Source of the DNA: Stieleria bergensis | Lineage (GTDB): Bacteria; Planctomycetota; Planctomycetia; Pirellulales; Pirellulaceae | Assembly: GCA_007745635.1 (NCBI GenBank) | Contig: CP036272.1 | Location: 6,811,566 to 6,875,565, forward strand | Reading direction: 5' to 3' | Length of the DNA: 64,000 bases | In this document: positions 52,023 through 61,199 of the stretch, one piece after another | How positions within the stretch are numbered: position 1 is the stretch's first letter | Layout of the letters: each line of letters opens with the position of its first letter | Notes under the pieces: model-generated | The model's database searches: none | What the model saw: only the letters and a program-made list of their open reading frames with translations | Told to the model about the DNA's origin: nothing | Position numbers and translations under genes: made by a program

Positions 52023-53312
52023 TCAGGGAGCTGCGTGCAAGACGCGTCTGGTTTGTGTTGGATCAATGAACAGCAAGAGTAAGCCACCGGCCAATTGAAT
52101 CCCGACCAGCACCCAGAAAAACCCTTGCATGGAAAACGCTGATTCCATCAGCCCCGCCGAAGAGGCGCCCAAGCCGTTGGACAGATTCAGCATTGCCATG
52201 TAAGCGGTGAACTGAGTTGCCGCGACCGGTGGCCAAGCGATTTCCATGAACATCGAAAACATTGACACCTGAAAAAAGCCTTGCAGCATCGCGGATAGCA
52301 GAAACAACGAAGACACCACCGTCGCCTCGGCCCACCAGGACATCAACAGTCCATGCAGCCCCCAGGTGATCGCCATCAGTGACAACGCAGTGAACAGAGC
52401 GCGTTTGGGTCCCAACAGTGAGGCAATCAAACCGCCTGCCACCGAACCGCCCAGCCCGAACCAGACCGACAGGCCGCCTTCCAAAGTCAAGTAGTCTGAC
52501 GTCGACCAGCCAAGCTCTTCTTTCATGTACACGGGCCAGACAATCAGGTAAGCATTAGTGCAAATCAATGAGGTCAGGGCAAAGACTGCTGCTAACCAAG
52601 ATGATCGGACGGAAAACGATTTGCCCAGCTTGGCAAACAACTCCTTTACAGAGGCCCTTTCTTCATCTGCATCCTCCGCTCCGTAAGTCCCCAGAGCGAC
52701 GAAGCGATCCTGTCGCCTCTCGCGGAACAGTAACGGAAACAACGCAATGAAAAACAGGATGCCAATCTGCAAAGAGACCGCCGCCACGATCCCGCTGGTG
52801 AGTAACAAACCGCCTAGAAAATAGGAGCCGACATAGCTACCTGCATACGAGGAACCATACATGAACCCGTTGGCAATCCCCCGTTTCTCTGGCGGCAATT
52901 GATCGATCGCCATCGCATCAACGGAGACGTCTTGCAAGGAGGCAAACGTGTTTGCCAGGAGGATGACAATGCTAAGCGCCTTCAGACTGGCTGATAGATC
53001 TGGAATGAACAGCAGCGAAGCCAAGCTGAGCATGATGCCCGTCTGTGCAGCCAGGATCCAGGGCCTGCGCCGACCCATTCGATGAAATCGAAACCGATCA
53101 ACGAACGGCCCCCACACCCATTTCAAAGACCATGGCCAACTGACCAACGCAATGGTCACGCCGATTGCCGCTGTCGAAACTCCCTGATCAATCAGATAAG
53201 TCTTTAAACCAACACGCACGAATCCGTCCGGAATGCCCTGAGCAGCATACAGCAGACAAAGCGTGGTGATACAAATGCCGGGCGACCGATCAAGCGTTTT
53301 CAAGTGATTCAC
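52023..53312 (-). CDS. MFS permease, AmpG/PAT-like
   Basis: This 429-residue membrane protein has 12 hydrophobic segments. The first is followed by AAQGIPDGFVRVGLKTYLID, and the first loop carries KWVWGPFVDRFRFHRMGRRR, a pattern of the AmpG/PAT (peptide-acetyl-CoA transporter) branch of the major facilitator superfamily. The SLQDVSVDAMAIDQLPPEKRG loop between helices 4 and 5 is also typical of AmpG-like proteins, which in other bacteria import muropeptides. The substrate here is unknown. It is convergent with the M24 gene, 22 bases away. Confidence 0.85.
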   Translation of the reverse strand: MNHLKTLDRSPGICITTLCLLYAAQGIPDGFVRVGLKTYLIDQGVSTAAIGVTIALVSWPWSLKWVWGPFVDRFRFHRMGRRRPWILAAQTGIMLSLASLLFIPDLSASLKALSIVILLANTFASLQDVSVDAMAIDQLPPEKRGIANGFMYGSSYAGSYVGSYFLGGLLLTSGIVAAVSLQIGILFFIALFPLLFRERRQDRFVALGTYGAEDADEERASVKELFAKLGKSFSVRSSWLAAVFALTSLICTNAYLIVWPVYMKEELGWSTSDYLTLEGGLSVWFGLGGSVAGGLIASLLGPKRALFTALSLMAITWGLHGLLMSWWAEATVVSSLFLLSAMLQGFFQVSMFSMFMEIAWPPVAATQFTAYMAMLNLSNGLGASSAGLMESAFSMQGFFWVLVGIQLAGGLLLLFIDPTQTRRVLHAAP

Positions 53313-53410
53313 TAGCCAATCCTATCCTTCCGTGTTCTCTGATCGATCCATGCCTGTGCGCTGCCGCATCCATCGAACAAGCAAACCTAACGCTGATTGT
53401 CGCCGCGAAG

Positions 53411-54121
53411 CTATTCCTTTCGAAAACGCAACAGATAATTTTCCTTGAACGACGGAATCTCAACTTCCTCGACAAGAGAAAACCCAGCCGCTTCAATCTC
53501 TTTGCGAAACACTTCCTTGCCCGCGCGAACATGACCGAGCGTCCAGTCTCGGGTCTGTCCTGGAATCCGCTCGAAGTCGATCACAACCATCGTGCCCCCA
53601 GGCTTGAGCGCTTTGTAAATCGACGCCAGAGTCGATTGCGGAAATTCAAAGTGATGGTAGGTATCACAAACAAAGACGAAATCCACTGACGCTGCAGGAA
53701 GCCTGACTGAACGATCCGTGCCGAGCACACAAGTGATGTTTTGAACCCTGTCAGCGTCTGATTGCTTGTTGATGTGTTGCAAGAAATTCGTCGAGAGATC
53801 GACGGCATAAACCCAACCTTGATCACCCACTTCATTGGCAAACAATCGACTGTAAAAGCCTGTGCCGGCACCGATGTCCGCGACCGTCATGCCGGGTTGA
53901 ATCTGACACGCCGACAACACACGTTCTCGAGCAGAAAACACTTCACGACTCTCAACCTCAAAGCGTCCAATCCACTCTTGGACATCGAGCGTGGTGTCAA
54001 GAAACCGTTCATTGATCCCCGGCTTGACACTTTCTGCGGAAGGCTGAGTGGCCTCCTGAGCGGTCAGCGAGCTGGCGGAAGAAAGAAAAACAATTGCAAA
54101 CAGCAGCGGTAATGGCTTCAT
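53411..54121 (-). CDS. Class I SAM-dependent methyltransferase with signal peptide
   Basis: With the ATG at 54119-54121 the product has 236 residues and opens with MKPLPLLFAIVFLSSASSLT, a clear export signal cut near residue 21; further upstream ATGs at 54181 and 54136 only lengthen the leader. The methyltransferase fold is complete: motif I VADIGAGTGFYSRLF (about 80-94), VYAVDLSTNF for the acidic residue of motif II, VDFVFVCDTYHHFE and KPGGTMVVIDFER. SAM is made in the cytoplasm, so an exported enzyme of this class is odd, yet such 'secreted' methyltransferases recur in planctomycetes. It may be anchored by an uncut leader facing the cytoplasm. Confidence 0.83.
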   Translation of the reverse strand: MKPLPLLFAIVFLSSASSLTAQEATQPSAESVKPGINERFLDTTLDVQEWIGRFEVESREVFSARERVLSACQIQPGMTVADIGAGTGFYSRLFANEVGDQGWVYAVDLSTNFLQHINKQSDADRVQNITCVLGTDRSVRLPAASVDFVFVCDTYHHFEFPQSTLASIYKALKPGGTMVVIDFERIPGQTRDWTLGHVRAGKEVFRKEIEAAGFSLVEEVEIPSFKENYLLRFRKE

Positions 54122-54280
54122 CGTTGGCAGATCCATAGGCGAGAACTCAGCGAAAAGCCAATTATAGGCAAATCCATCCATCCTGCATTGCCTTTCTTTT
54201 GACGCACCGATCTGGCACGGAAAAACACTCAGGAAAACGACACACAGGACTGGCCAGTTGACCGTCGCAATTCACCGGCA

Positions 54281-54340
54281 ATGGCATCGCAAACAATGCC
54301 ATCGCATACAATGGCATGGCATACAATGGCATCGCATACA
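54281..54340. repeat. Four 15-base tandem repeats
   Basis: Units of 15 bases (consensus ATGGCATCGCATACA) occur four times in a row at 54281-54295, 54296-54310, 54311-54325 and 54326-54340, with one or two changes each, and a partial fifth copy follows. The array lies between the exported methyltransferase gene and the OprB porin gene, both leftward. Read on the minus strand it would give YAMPL-type pentapeptide copies in an open frame (54162-54377), but that frame has no other coding support. It could vary by replication slippage. Confidence 0.75.
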
Positions 54341-54392
54341 ATGGCTTGGAGGCGATCGATTGGATCAAAACAGGCAAGACACCCGACGACGC

Positions 54393-55694
54393 TTAGAATG
54401 CGGCTCGCAGACGAACACCGAACAGTGCCAGAACGTCTTGGCTGGGATCGAGCGCTGGGTCAACGATCAGCTGAAGGTCAGGTGTCACGGCCAAGTACTG
54501 GGTGAGCTGGAATCGATAGAAAGCCTCGCTGGTGAACTGATCTTGTAGCGTCCCATCAGCGGGCTTGCCAAAGCTGAGGCCAAGACCAGCGACATCATTG
54601 TTTTCACGACGCAGCCCCAAACCAGTGCTGAAGGTCGTCTGCATCAATGCAGCGTCGCCATCTGAGTAGCCGAATCGGAAGAACGGCAACCACTTTTCGT
54701 CAAGGTACTTTTGCGCCGTGAAGGCGACGCCCCAACCTTCCGGAGTGCCCGCGTCTTGTCTTGCATCGGTGTGCCACAGCGTGGCATGGATGTTATCCAG
54801 ATAGAGACGATCTCGGGATGAGGTGAGTCCAAGTTCCAGATAACTGAAGTACTCGTTGTCGCGGAAGAAGGTGTTAAAACCAGCGAGCGTTGGCTGGCCG
54901 TTGGCGTCGGCAAATCCACTTTGCAGGTACACGTGATCGGTCAGCATCGCACCGGCAGCGATTCCCAGGCCTTGATTTGGAACGGCAATTGTTGGATTGG
55001 TCGAAAACCCCAGATTGATAAAATGAGTGAGCGGATTGATCATGCCATAGACATCAATAAAATCCGTCACGTCAATCTTGCCAATCGCGAACACCAAGTC
55101 CCGTTCACAGAGAGACTGTTTCCAGTAGAGGTTTGTCACCCCGTAATTGAATTCACTGAAGAACGTTCCCGTTGGCAAGATCGAACCCGCTTCAAACCCA
55201 AGATCGAAGGGCGTAATCTCCGTCCCCATTCGGTGACGATTCTCGCCTTTGAACACCAGTTGTCCGGGTTGATTGGTACCGAGACCAAGCAGCGTCCACT
55301 GGCCATAAACACGCACCAACCCGCTTGCAGCATCCCGCTGCCCCAGGCTGCTAGAGGCGGTTTGATAAAACATCGATTCATCGATGCTCAACTGCAATCT
55401 GCAGGTCTCGTCCAACCGGGTTTTGAACTCAAACCAAGGCTCAGCGCACCGCTGGAGTCGATGGCACCGAAACTGGGGAACACTAACAGCGTTGTCTTCG
55501 GCCAACTGCCCGCCGACGCTGGAGGGACCGCCGAACGGTTCAACACTTTGGTAGGTTCCCAACGCTTGATTGTTTGAATCAAGACGCGACGGCGATGCGA
55601 TATCCTGTGCCGACAACCAGGACGCTTCTCCAATGCCAATGACAAGGAACGCCAGTGCTGCTAACCAGGGCATGGACGGATGCGGTGAACTCAT
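54393..55694 (-). CDS. Carbohydrate-selective outer membrane porin, OprB family
   Basis: This 433-residue protein has a signal peptide (about 1-30) and a beta-barrel with alternating strands up to a C-terminal phenylalanine (GVRLRAAF), as in outer membrane porins. OprB marks are the FKGENRHRMGTEITPFDLG region, LYWKQSLCERDLVFAIGKIDVTDF (given in two blocks: LYWKQSLCERDL and FAIGKIDVTDF) and the NPTIAVPNQGLGIAAGAM segment. OprB porins pass sugars through the outer membrane, which suits a lineage that breaks down polysaccharides. It is separated from its downstream neighbour by the tandem repeat array. Confidence 0.88.
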   Translation of the reverse strand: MSSPHPSMPWLAALAFLVIGIGEASWLSAQDIASPSRLDSNNQALGTYQSVEPFGGPSSVGGQLAEDNAVSVPQFRCHRLQRCAEPWFEFKTRLDETCRLQLSIDESMFYQTASSSLGQRDAASGLVRVYGQWTLLGLGTNQPGQLVFKGENRHRMGTEITPFDLGFEAGSILPTGTFFSEFNYGVTNLYWKQSLCERDLVFAIGKIDVTDFIDVYGMINPLTHFINLGFSTNPTIAVPNQGLGIAAGAMLTDHVYLQSGFADANGQPTLAGFNTFFRDNEYFSYLELGLTSSRDRLYLDNIHATLWHTDARQDAGTPEGWGVAFTAQKYLDEKWLPFFRFGYSDGDAALMQTTFSTGLGLRRENNDVAGLGLSFGKPADGTLQDQFTSEAFYRFQLTQYLAVTPDLQLIVDPALDPSQDVLALFGVRLRAAF

Positions 55695-55840
55695 ACCACC
55701 GCCTTCGGCAGCGAACAGCAGACAGATTCAGCCCATCAAACCGGGTATCGATTATTCCATGTGAGTTAGACGGTTGTACCGACAAGGCAGTTCTGTCGCC
55801 CAGAGTTTGGCATGAATGCAACCTGTGACCTGCGACGGAG

Positions 55841-56455
55841 CTAGTGCTTCAGATGGCCGATCAACGCCGTGGAGCCTCTGCCCACTTGTTCGCAAGTTGC
55901 CACCGCATCGCCGAAATCAACGTCCAGCGGCTCAACGCGATCGGCTTTCAAGACGGCCACCTTGCCGGACCAGGGATCTGGAGACCCCGGCAAGTACACT
56001 GCCACGACCCCAGCTTCATCGTCTCGTTCGGTCTCGAAACCAAGTCGCAAGCACTCATCGAAGCGAACGACGACCGGCTTCATCTGAGCCTTGGCATGAT
56101 CACCACCAATGCTGTCAGCCATCAGATCTTTGATGATCGTGTAACGAGGAAAAAACATCGCCAGCTTCTTTTCGAAGATCGCCGAAACGTTCCGGCTGAA
56201 CGACCAGCGTGCCAGCAGTCCAGCGGCAAAGCAAAGCAGCAGCAACAGTGCAATCGACAACGCAAAGAGCAACGCAATGCCACTGGGTGTCTTCACGAAC
56301 CCTGGAAGCAATTCTCCCAACGTTGTCGCGAGCGACATGACAATGGGGACAATCTGTCCGATTAGCGCGCCGATGACGATCAATGGCAACAGAAACAGCA
56401 ATCCACCAATTGCCGTGGTCCGCAAGAATCGGATGGGATTGGTTCGTTGATTCAT
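55841..56455 (-). CDS. DUF502-family membrane protein
   Basis: This 204-residue protein matches the DUF502 family: an N-terminal membrane segment (about 11-33, LRTTAIGGLLFLLPLIVIGA), a second (about 58-82), and a soluble C-terminal beta domain of about 110 residues with ARWSFSRNVSAIFEKKLAMF, PVVVRFDECLRLGFETE and VAVYLPGSPDPWSGKVAVL as family-typical blocks. The role is unknown; the pattern suggests a membrane-bound regulator. A gap of 104 bases separates it from the broken BNR gene downstream. Confidence 0.88.
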   Translation of the reverse strand: MNQRTNPIRFLRTTAIGGLLFLLPLIVIGALIGQIVPIVMSLATTLGELLPGFVKTPSGIALLFALSIALLLLLCFAAGLLARWSFSRNVSAIFEKKLAMFFPRYTIIKDLMADSIGGDHAKAQMKPVVVRFDECLRLGFETERDDEAGVVAVYLPGSPDPWSGKVAVLKADRVEPLDVDFGDAVATCEQVGRGSTALIGHLKH

Positions 56456-56559
56456 AAGAGGTCACAAGCCGAAAAGGGATCTTTCGAACCGAATGGCTGT
56501 CCCCCAGTGAGGACAGCGTCACCATCTGATTCTGCTCCATAGGGTAGCAGGAAACTTGC

Positions 56560-59500
56560 CTACTGACTCAGTGCGTTAAGCTTTGCTGCGGCCGGCTTGA
56601 CTGCATTCTGGTAAGCCTCGGTGGCTGCCTGCAGTTCCTGCTGGATCGCTGCATACTTGGCTTTCATTCCGCCAGTTACCGGCCCCTCGGTCATCTCCAT
56701 CATCTGATGCAGCCAAGTCAGCTTTGAGAACGCTTTTGCGGGCAAGTTGATGGTTTCAGCCAGCGTTCTGCCAGTGGGCACGAAGGCTGATTCATAAGTG
56801 GAGGCCGCCTCTGCGATGATTTGGCTCTGTTTCTCGGCCTCAGCGAGCACAGTTGCATCAACGCCCTTACCCTGCAGTGCTTTGACTTGCGCTGCGGACG
56901 CCTCGCTTAGCTCCAGTGCTGCGATCACGTTATTGGTGTTCTTGATGACCGTCTGGTGCAGATCCAACCAGAACACCATGCGGGCATCGGTTTGCTCACG
57001 CGTGTAGGGTTCATTCGGGTTGATCCGAAGTTCAAATTGACGTTCTTGTGAAACGCCATCCACTGTGAGACGAGCCGTGTAAGTGCCCGGCTTGGCAATC
57101 GGCAGAATCGGCGTCGGCGGGCGATTGGGAACCGTTGGCGGCGCAGGATAACGCATGTCCCAAACGAAGCGATTCAACCCAGCATCATGCGCGTCATCGC
57201 CAGGGGCTGCATAGCGAAGCCTGAGCTGGTTCTGGCCATAGGTGATGATCTGGTCACCCGATTCATCCAGGATGGTGATACTCACATCCTTGACCCCTTC
57301 GACCAATCTAAAATACATCATCACACCGAGCGGCTTGGCATCACCGGCGTCGACGAATTTGCGTTTCTTTTCACCGTTGACGACACCGAGTTCGTAATAG
57401 ATGTGAGACGGACGCATGTTTTGAATAAAGTACTTCTTCATGCCACCGGGATCGCCACCGGGTGCATAGCTCATCCACCAGCTGAAGCCAAAACGAGTGT
57501 GATCCTGTACCGAGTACAGATAGGCTGGCTGATCGGCGACTTGCTGGCAGCATTCACGCAACGGGGTGAGATCATCCAGCACCCAGAAGCCTCGGCCATT
57601 GGTCGCAACCACTAAGTCATTGTCTTTCACGCGAAGGTCCGTGATCGGCACAACTGGCATCTTCTTACGAATTGACTTCCACGTCGTTCCATCATCGACC
57701 GACGCCATCACACCTCGATCGGTTGCCAAGTAAAGCAGGCCCTTTACCTGAGGATCCTCGCGGAGGGTGTACGTCGGCAGATCCTTGGGCAAGTCACCGT
57801 TGATGCTGGTCCAAGTCTTGCCAAAATCGGTTGTCTTGAAAACATAGGGTGCATAGTCGTCGGCGGTGTTGTAGCGTGAGATCGCCACATACAGCGTGCC
57901 AGCGTCATGCGGAGAGGCTTCCAGCGAACGTATGTAGGCGTAATCTGGCAACTCGGGAATGGAGCGATCCTGCCATCTCTGTCCCCCATCCATCGTCACA
58001 TGAATCATCCCATCATCGGAACCCGCCCACAGCACGCCTTTCTGCAATGGCGATTCTGCCAATCGCGTGATCGTGCTGTAGATCTCTTGGCCAAAGTATT
58101 CGGGCAGCCAAGGAGTTCCGGTGATGACTTGCTTGTCTGGATGGTTACGAGTCAGATCGGGGCTGATTTGCTCCCAGTTCATCCCTTCGTCTCGCGTTCG
58201 GAACACAACCTGTGCACACGCATAAATCGTATTCGGATCGTGCTGGGAAATGATGAAGGGAGAGTCCCACTGGAAACGGAACTTGAGGTCGGAGGCATTC
58301 TGGCCGAAGATCGGCTCAGGCGAAATGTTTCGCACTTCGCTTTGCCCGGTGGTCAAATTGTTCTTCGTGAAGGGACTGCCACCGCCCAGCGGCGTTCCAC
58401 TGGCCATGCTGTAAACGATGTTAGGATCATTCGGATTGGGAATCACATCACCGGTCTCTCCATTGCCGACGATGGTAGTTTCATAACCCGAGATGCCGCC
58501 CCATCGAGACGCACTTGGCACCTTATAGGCCAAGATATCCTGGGAGTTGCCATAAACGTTGTAGGGGAACTGATCATCGGTATGCACGCGATAAATCTGA
58601 CTGATCTTTTGCGTGTATTGCTGAGACCAACTGAGGCCGCCGTTCAGGGTCACCTGCACGCCTCCATCACAGGTCGCGATCATGCGATTTGCATCGTTTG
58701 CATCGATCCAAACATCATGAAAGTCATCCTTAATGCCTGGCTCCACCGTCCAGTTTTTGCCAGCGTCTTGGGAAGAGAAAATGCGATTGTTGGGGCTTCA
58801 GAGCTGATCGGCGTTGGACGGGTTGGCATAGATGTGTGTGTAGTAAAAGGGCCGACCAATGATTTGGAAAAAGTCGCTGACCAGACTCCACGTTTGAGCT
58901 CGGTCATCGGAGCGGTACAGGCCTGGCTTGGTCTCCGAATCAATTAGCGCGTAAAGGCGATTTGGATCGGCTGCCGACATCGTTAACCCCTGGCGCCCGC
59001 GACCGCCCTCGGGTAATCCTTCCGCGTAGGTAAATTCGGTCCACGTTTCGCCTCCATCGGTTGTTTTCCAAAGCCCGCTATCGGGCCCTCCCGTTTTCGG
59101 GCCCCACGCCTTGCGTTCAAACTCCCAAATCGCGGCATACAGTTCCTGAGGGTTGGCCGGATTCATGACCAAGTCAATCACGCCTGCCTGGTCACTTTTG
59201 AAGAGCACTCGTTTCCAACTCTTGCCACCATCTGTTGTGCGATACACTCCGCGTTCCGGATTGGGACCGAAGGCATGCCCATAAACGCCAACGTAAACGA
59301 TGTCAGGATTCGTCGGATGGATGCGAACTTGGGAGATATGATGCGACTCCTCCAGTCCCAAATGCGTCCAGGTTTCGCCGCCGTCGTCTGACCTGTAGAC
59401 CCCATCGCCCCAGCTGACGTTGTTCCGCATCTGAGGTTCGCCCATCCCGACGTACATGATGTCTGGGTTACTTGGAGCGATCGCAACTGCGCCCACCGAA

Positions 59501-59808
59501 CTGCTTTGAAACTGACCATCACCCAGTGGCATCCAGGTCAGACCTGCGTCAATGGTTTTCCAGAGGCCGCCAGAGGCACCAAAGTAAAAGACATTTTTGT
59601 TGATTGGATGTCCGATCACGGCAGAACCGCGATTGCCCATCATGGGACCTATGAAACGCCAGATCATGGCATCGGTATTGGGCTGTTGCTTCGCAGGAGC
59701 CGCTACACGGGGAATCGGTTGCGGTCTTTGGGGTCCTTGAGCAAACGTCGCAACCGCCCAACTGGTGACCAAGCAAGCCACTGTAAACCTAAACATATAA
59801 TCTCTCAT
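56560..59808 (-). pseudogene. BNR/VPS10-sortilin-like secreted propeller protein with in-frame TGA
   Basis: Reading leftwards from the ATG at 59806-59808, a signal peptide (MFRFTVACLVTSWAVATFAQ) opens a long beta-propeller of BNR/Asp-box repeats (SDDGGETWTHLG, TTDGGKSWKRVLF, TTDGGETWTEF) as in VPS10/sortilin-like or YVTN/BNR proteins. After residue about 335 (PSNADQL) comes a TGA at 58798-58800. The same frame continues with SPNNRIFSSQDAGKNW, then propeller blades, a domain with FELRINPNEPYTREQTDARM and a helical tail to the stop at 56560. A single TGG to TGA change would explain the interruption. With the stop read as Trp the protein would have about 1082 residues. Known relatives are uninterrupted; function is unknown. 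Confidence 0.87.
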
Positions 59809-59902
59809 TGATCGTCTCGCCTCTGGCATCCCGTTTCAATGGGTACGGTTGGTAACTTTAGAATCTTGTGATGATCTCGCTGCCGCTTTGCGTCCCCAGT
59901 GT

Positions 59903-60484
59903 TCACCAGATCGGTCTTTTAATGGACTCTGAAATAGCACGGACAGAACCGTCCCTCCACGCAACGTGAACAGCCCTTGACTGATCGCTGCGTGAGGTCA
60001 TCCCGGCATCAGTCGCTCGTTGATCGCTCTTGCCTTCCTGCTGAGAACTGAATTCAATGCCCCAGTTCCCGCCAGCATGGCGATCAAGCACTTGATCGTT
60101 GGGCGTAAAGGTCGTCGCTAAACCACCATTGACGACCATCGCACCGTCACCGATTGCCTCCATTCTTGGGTCATCACCCAACCAAGTGCCAAAATTCACG
60201 CCATAGGTCTGAGGAGCGACATGAGGTTTTCCGTCCTTAAGACGAATCCGATGATTGGGTTCAGACGGACACAAGTCCGTCAAAATTTGCAACGCCGTCA
60301 CACCGCTGTCGACCTGTTGGCGCAAATCACGATCCATCTGGATTCGCTCGGAATCGGAACCCTGTTCCAAAATCGAGATCACAACGACAGAAAACAGTGC
60401 TTCAGTGATCGTGAACGCAGACATGCCGCAAACTTTTTTCAGCTGGCGCGACACTGAGTCTCGATCGATCGCCTCTGATTCCAT
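59903..60484 (-). CDS. Shortened, divergent DUF1559-like protein
   Basis: From the ATG at 60482-60484 this frame gives 193 residues (a start at 60424 is also possible). It keeps parts of the DUF1559 plan: a prepilin-like AFTITEALFSVVVISILE (Glu kept at position +5-like site), then a direct jump to a CPSEP cysteine block, TYGVNFGTWLGDDP and the closing VAWRDGSVRAISESI. Compared with the intact 336-residue relative at 47963-48973, about 80 residues between helix and CPS block are missing and the end is cut after PIW. The leader lacks the usual Gly before Phe. It is either a minimal variant or a decaying gene. Confidence 0.6.
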   Translation of the reverse strand: MESEAIDRDSVSRQLKKVCGMSAFTITEALFSVVVISILEQGSDSERIQMDRDLRQQVDSGVTALQILTDLCPSEPNHRIRLKDGKPHVAPQTYGVNFGTWLGDDPRMEAIGDGAMVVNGGLATTFTPNDQVLDRHAGGNWGIEFSSQQEGKSDQRATDAGMTSRSDQSRAVHVAWRDGSVRAISESIKRPIW

Positions 60485-60889
60485 AAAAGAGCCCGAGCAC
60501 CTGTCATTGACCTTTGATTTAAAGGAAAGGGATCGAAGGATGTCCAAAGTATAGTTGACACGACAACCGTGCGGATGTCTTTCCTGCGTCACTTTTCCTT
60601 TCATCGCTAGGCACTTGGCAAACATGGACCTGAGCGAAGCGTGCCCCACCGCTGGGCACGCGAATCCAGATTCGCTGCCAAGTGATCGTTCGCTCGCGAG
60701 GCGTTGAGACGCGAAATCGACTTGGGTTTGCCATTTCTTGGGCCTCCAGGGCGGCCAAGCCCCGAGCCATACGCACCGAGAGATTTGGGTACAATAGTCA
60801 CACGTGCTCTTGACCACCCTCCTGGTCTCAAAAGAACTCGCTTCTTTAAACGGAGCCGCCCCGCCACCCGCTACCTCGCGACGTTACTC
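60485..60889. other. Spacer upstream of DUF1501 remnant
   Basis: This 405-base region between the shortened DUF1559 gene (-) and a DUF1501 remnant (+) shows no credible gene. Open frames extending through it on both strands look non-coding. Confidence 0.4.
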
Positions 60890-61150
60890 ATGTTCTCACG
60901 CCGACAGTTGCTCCAGCAAACCATCGACTCGGTCGGCGGACGAAGCGCTGCCGGCTTGCTTGCGGAGTCAAATCGGCGTCATTCAACGGGAAAAACAGCC
61001 GCAATCCGTTGCCTCTTTCCACTGAAAACGAGATGCGTCAGTCACCTGTTCACCCCTCGTGATCCGCTTCAAGGCGACTTGACCGCGATGTCAAGCACGG
61101 TCGTCAAAGACATTTCGACGTCGTTCGTTCGGTTCATTCACCCAAAGTAG
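60890..61150 (+). pseudogene. N-terminal remnant of a DUF1501 gene
   Basis: An ATG at 60890 opens an 87-codon frame whose beginning, MFSRRQLLQQTIDSVGGRSA, is a degraded twin-arginine leader of the DUF1501 type. Further on, LFPLKTRCVSHLFTPRDP aligns with the family's opening block (in the intact gene at 10350-11753: FAPRAKHIIHLFMNGGPSQV), keeping the Phe-Pro and His-Leu-Phe positions but losing the Gly-Gly-Pro-Ser. It stops at 61148-61150, only 50 bases before the next cytochrome-domain gene. It looks like the leftover 5' end of a module partner, replaced by the DUF1501 gene at 63897. Confidence 0.55.
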
Positions 61151-61199
61151 ATTTCGTTGACCGCGCCCGATGGCTCGGATGATCGGTCAGCCCATTGTT

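Noticed and set aside
54162-54377. Repeat-containing minus-strand frame as a pentapeptide-repeat protein
   Set aside because: The YAMPL copies come directly from the 15-base tandem DNA repeat; outside them the frame has no coding character or ribosome site.
58798-58800. Selenocysteine at the TGA of the BNR gene
   Set aside because: The position fits Trp by context, propeller proteins of this kind are not known selenoproteins, and no obvious SECIS hairpin follows the TGA.
57907-58947. 346-codon plus-strand frame opposite the BNR gene
   Set aside because: It is a mirror of the propeller gene on the minus strand, which shows clear Asp-box repeats even though it contains a stop.
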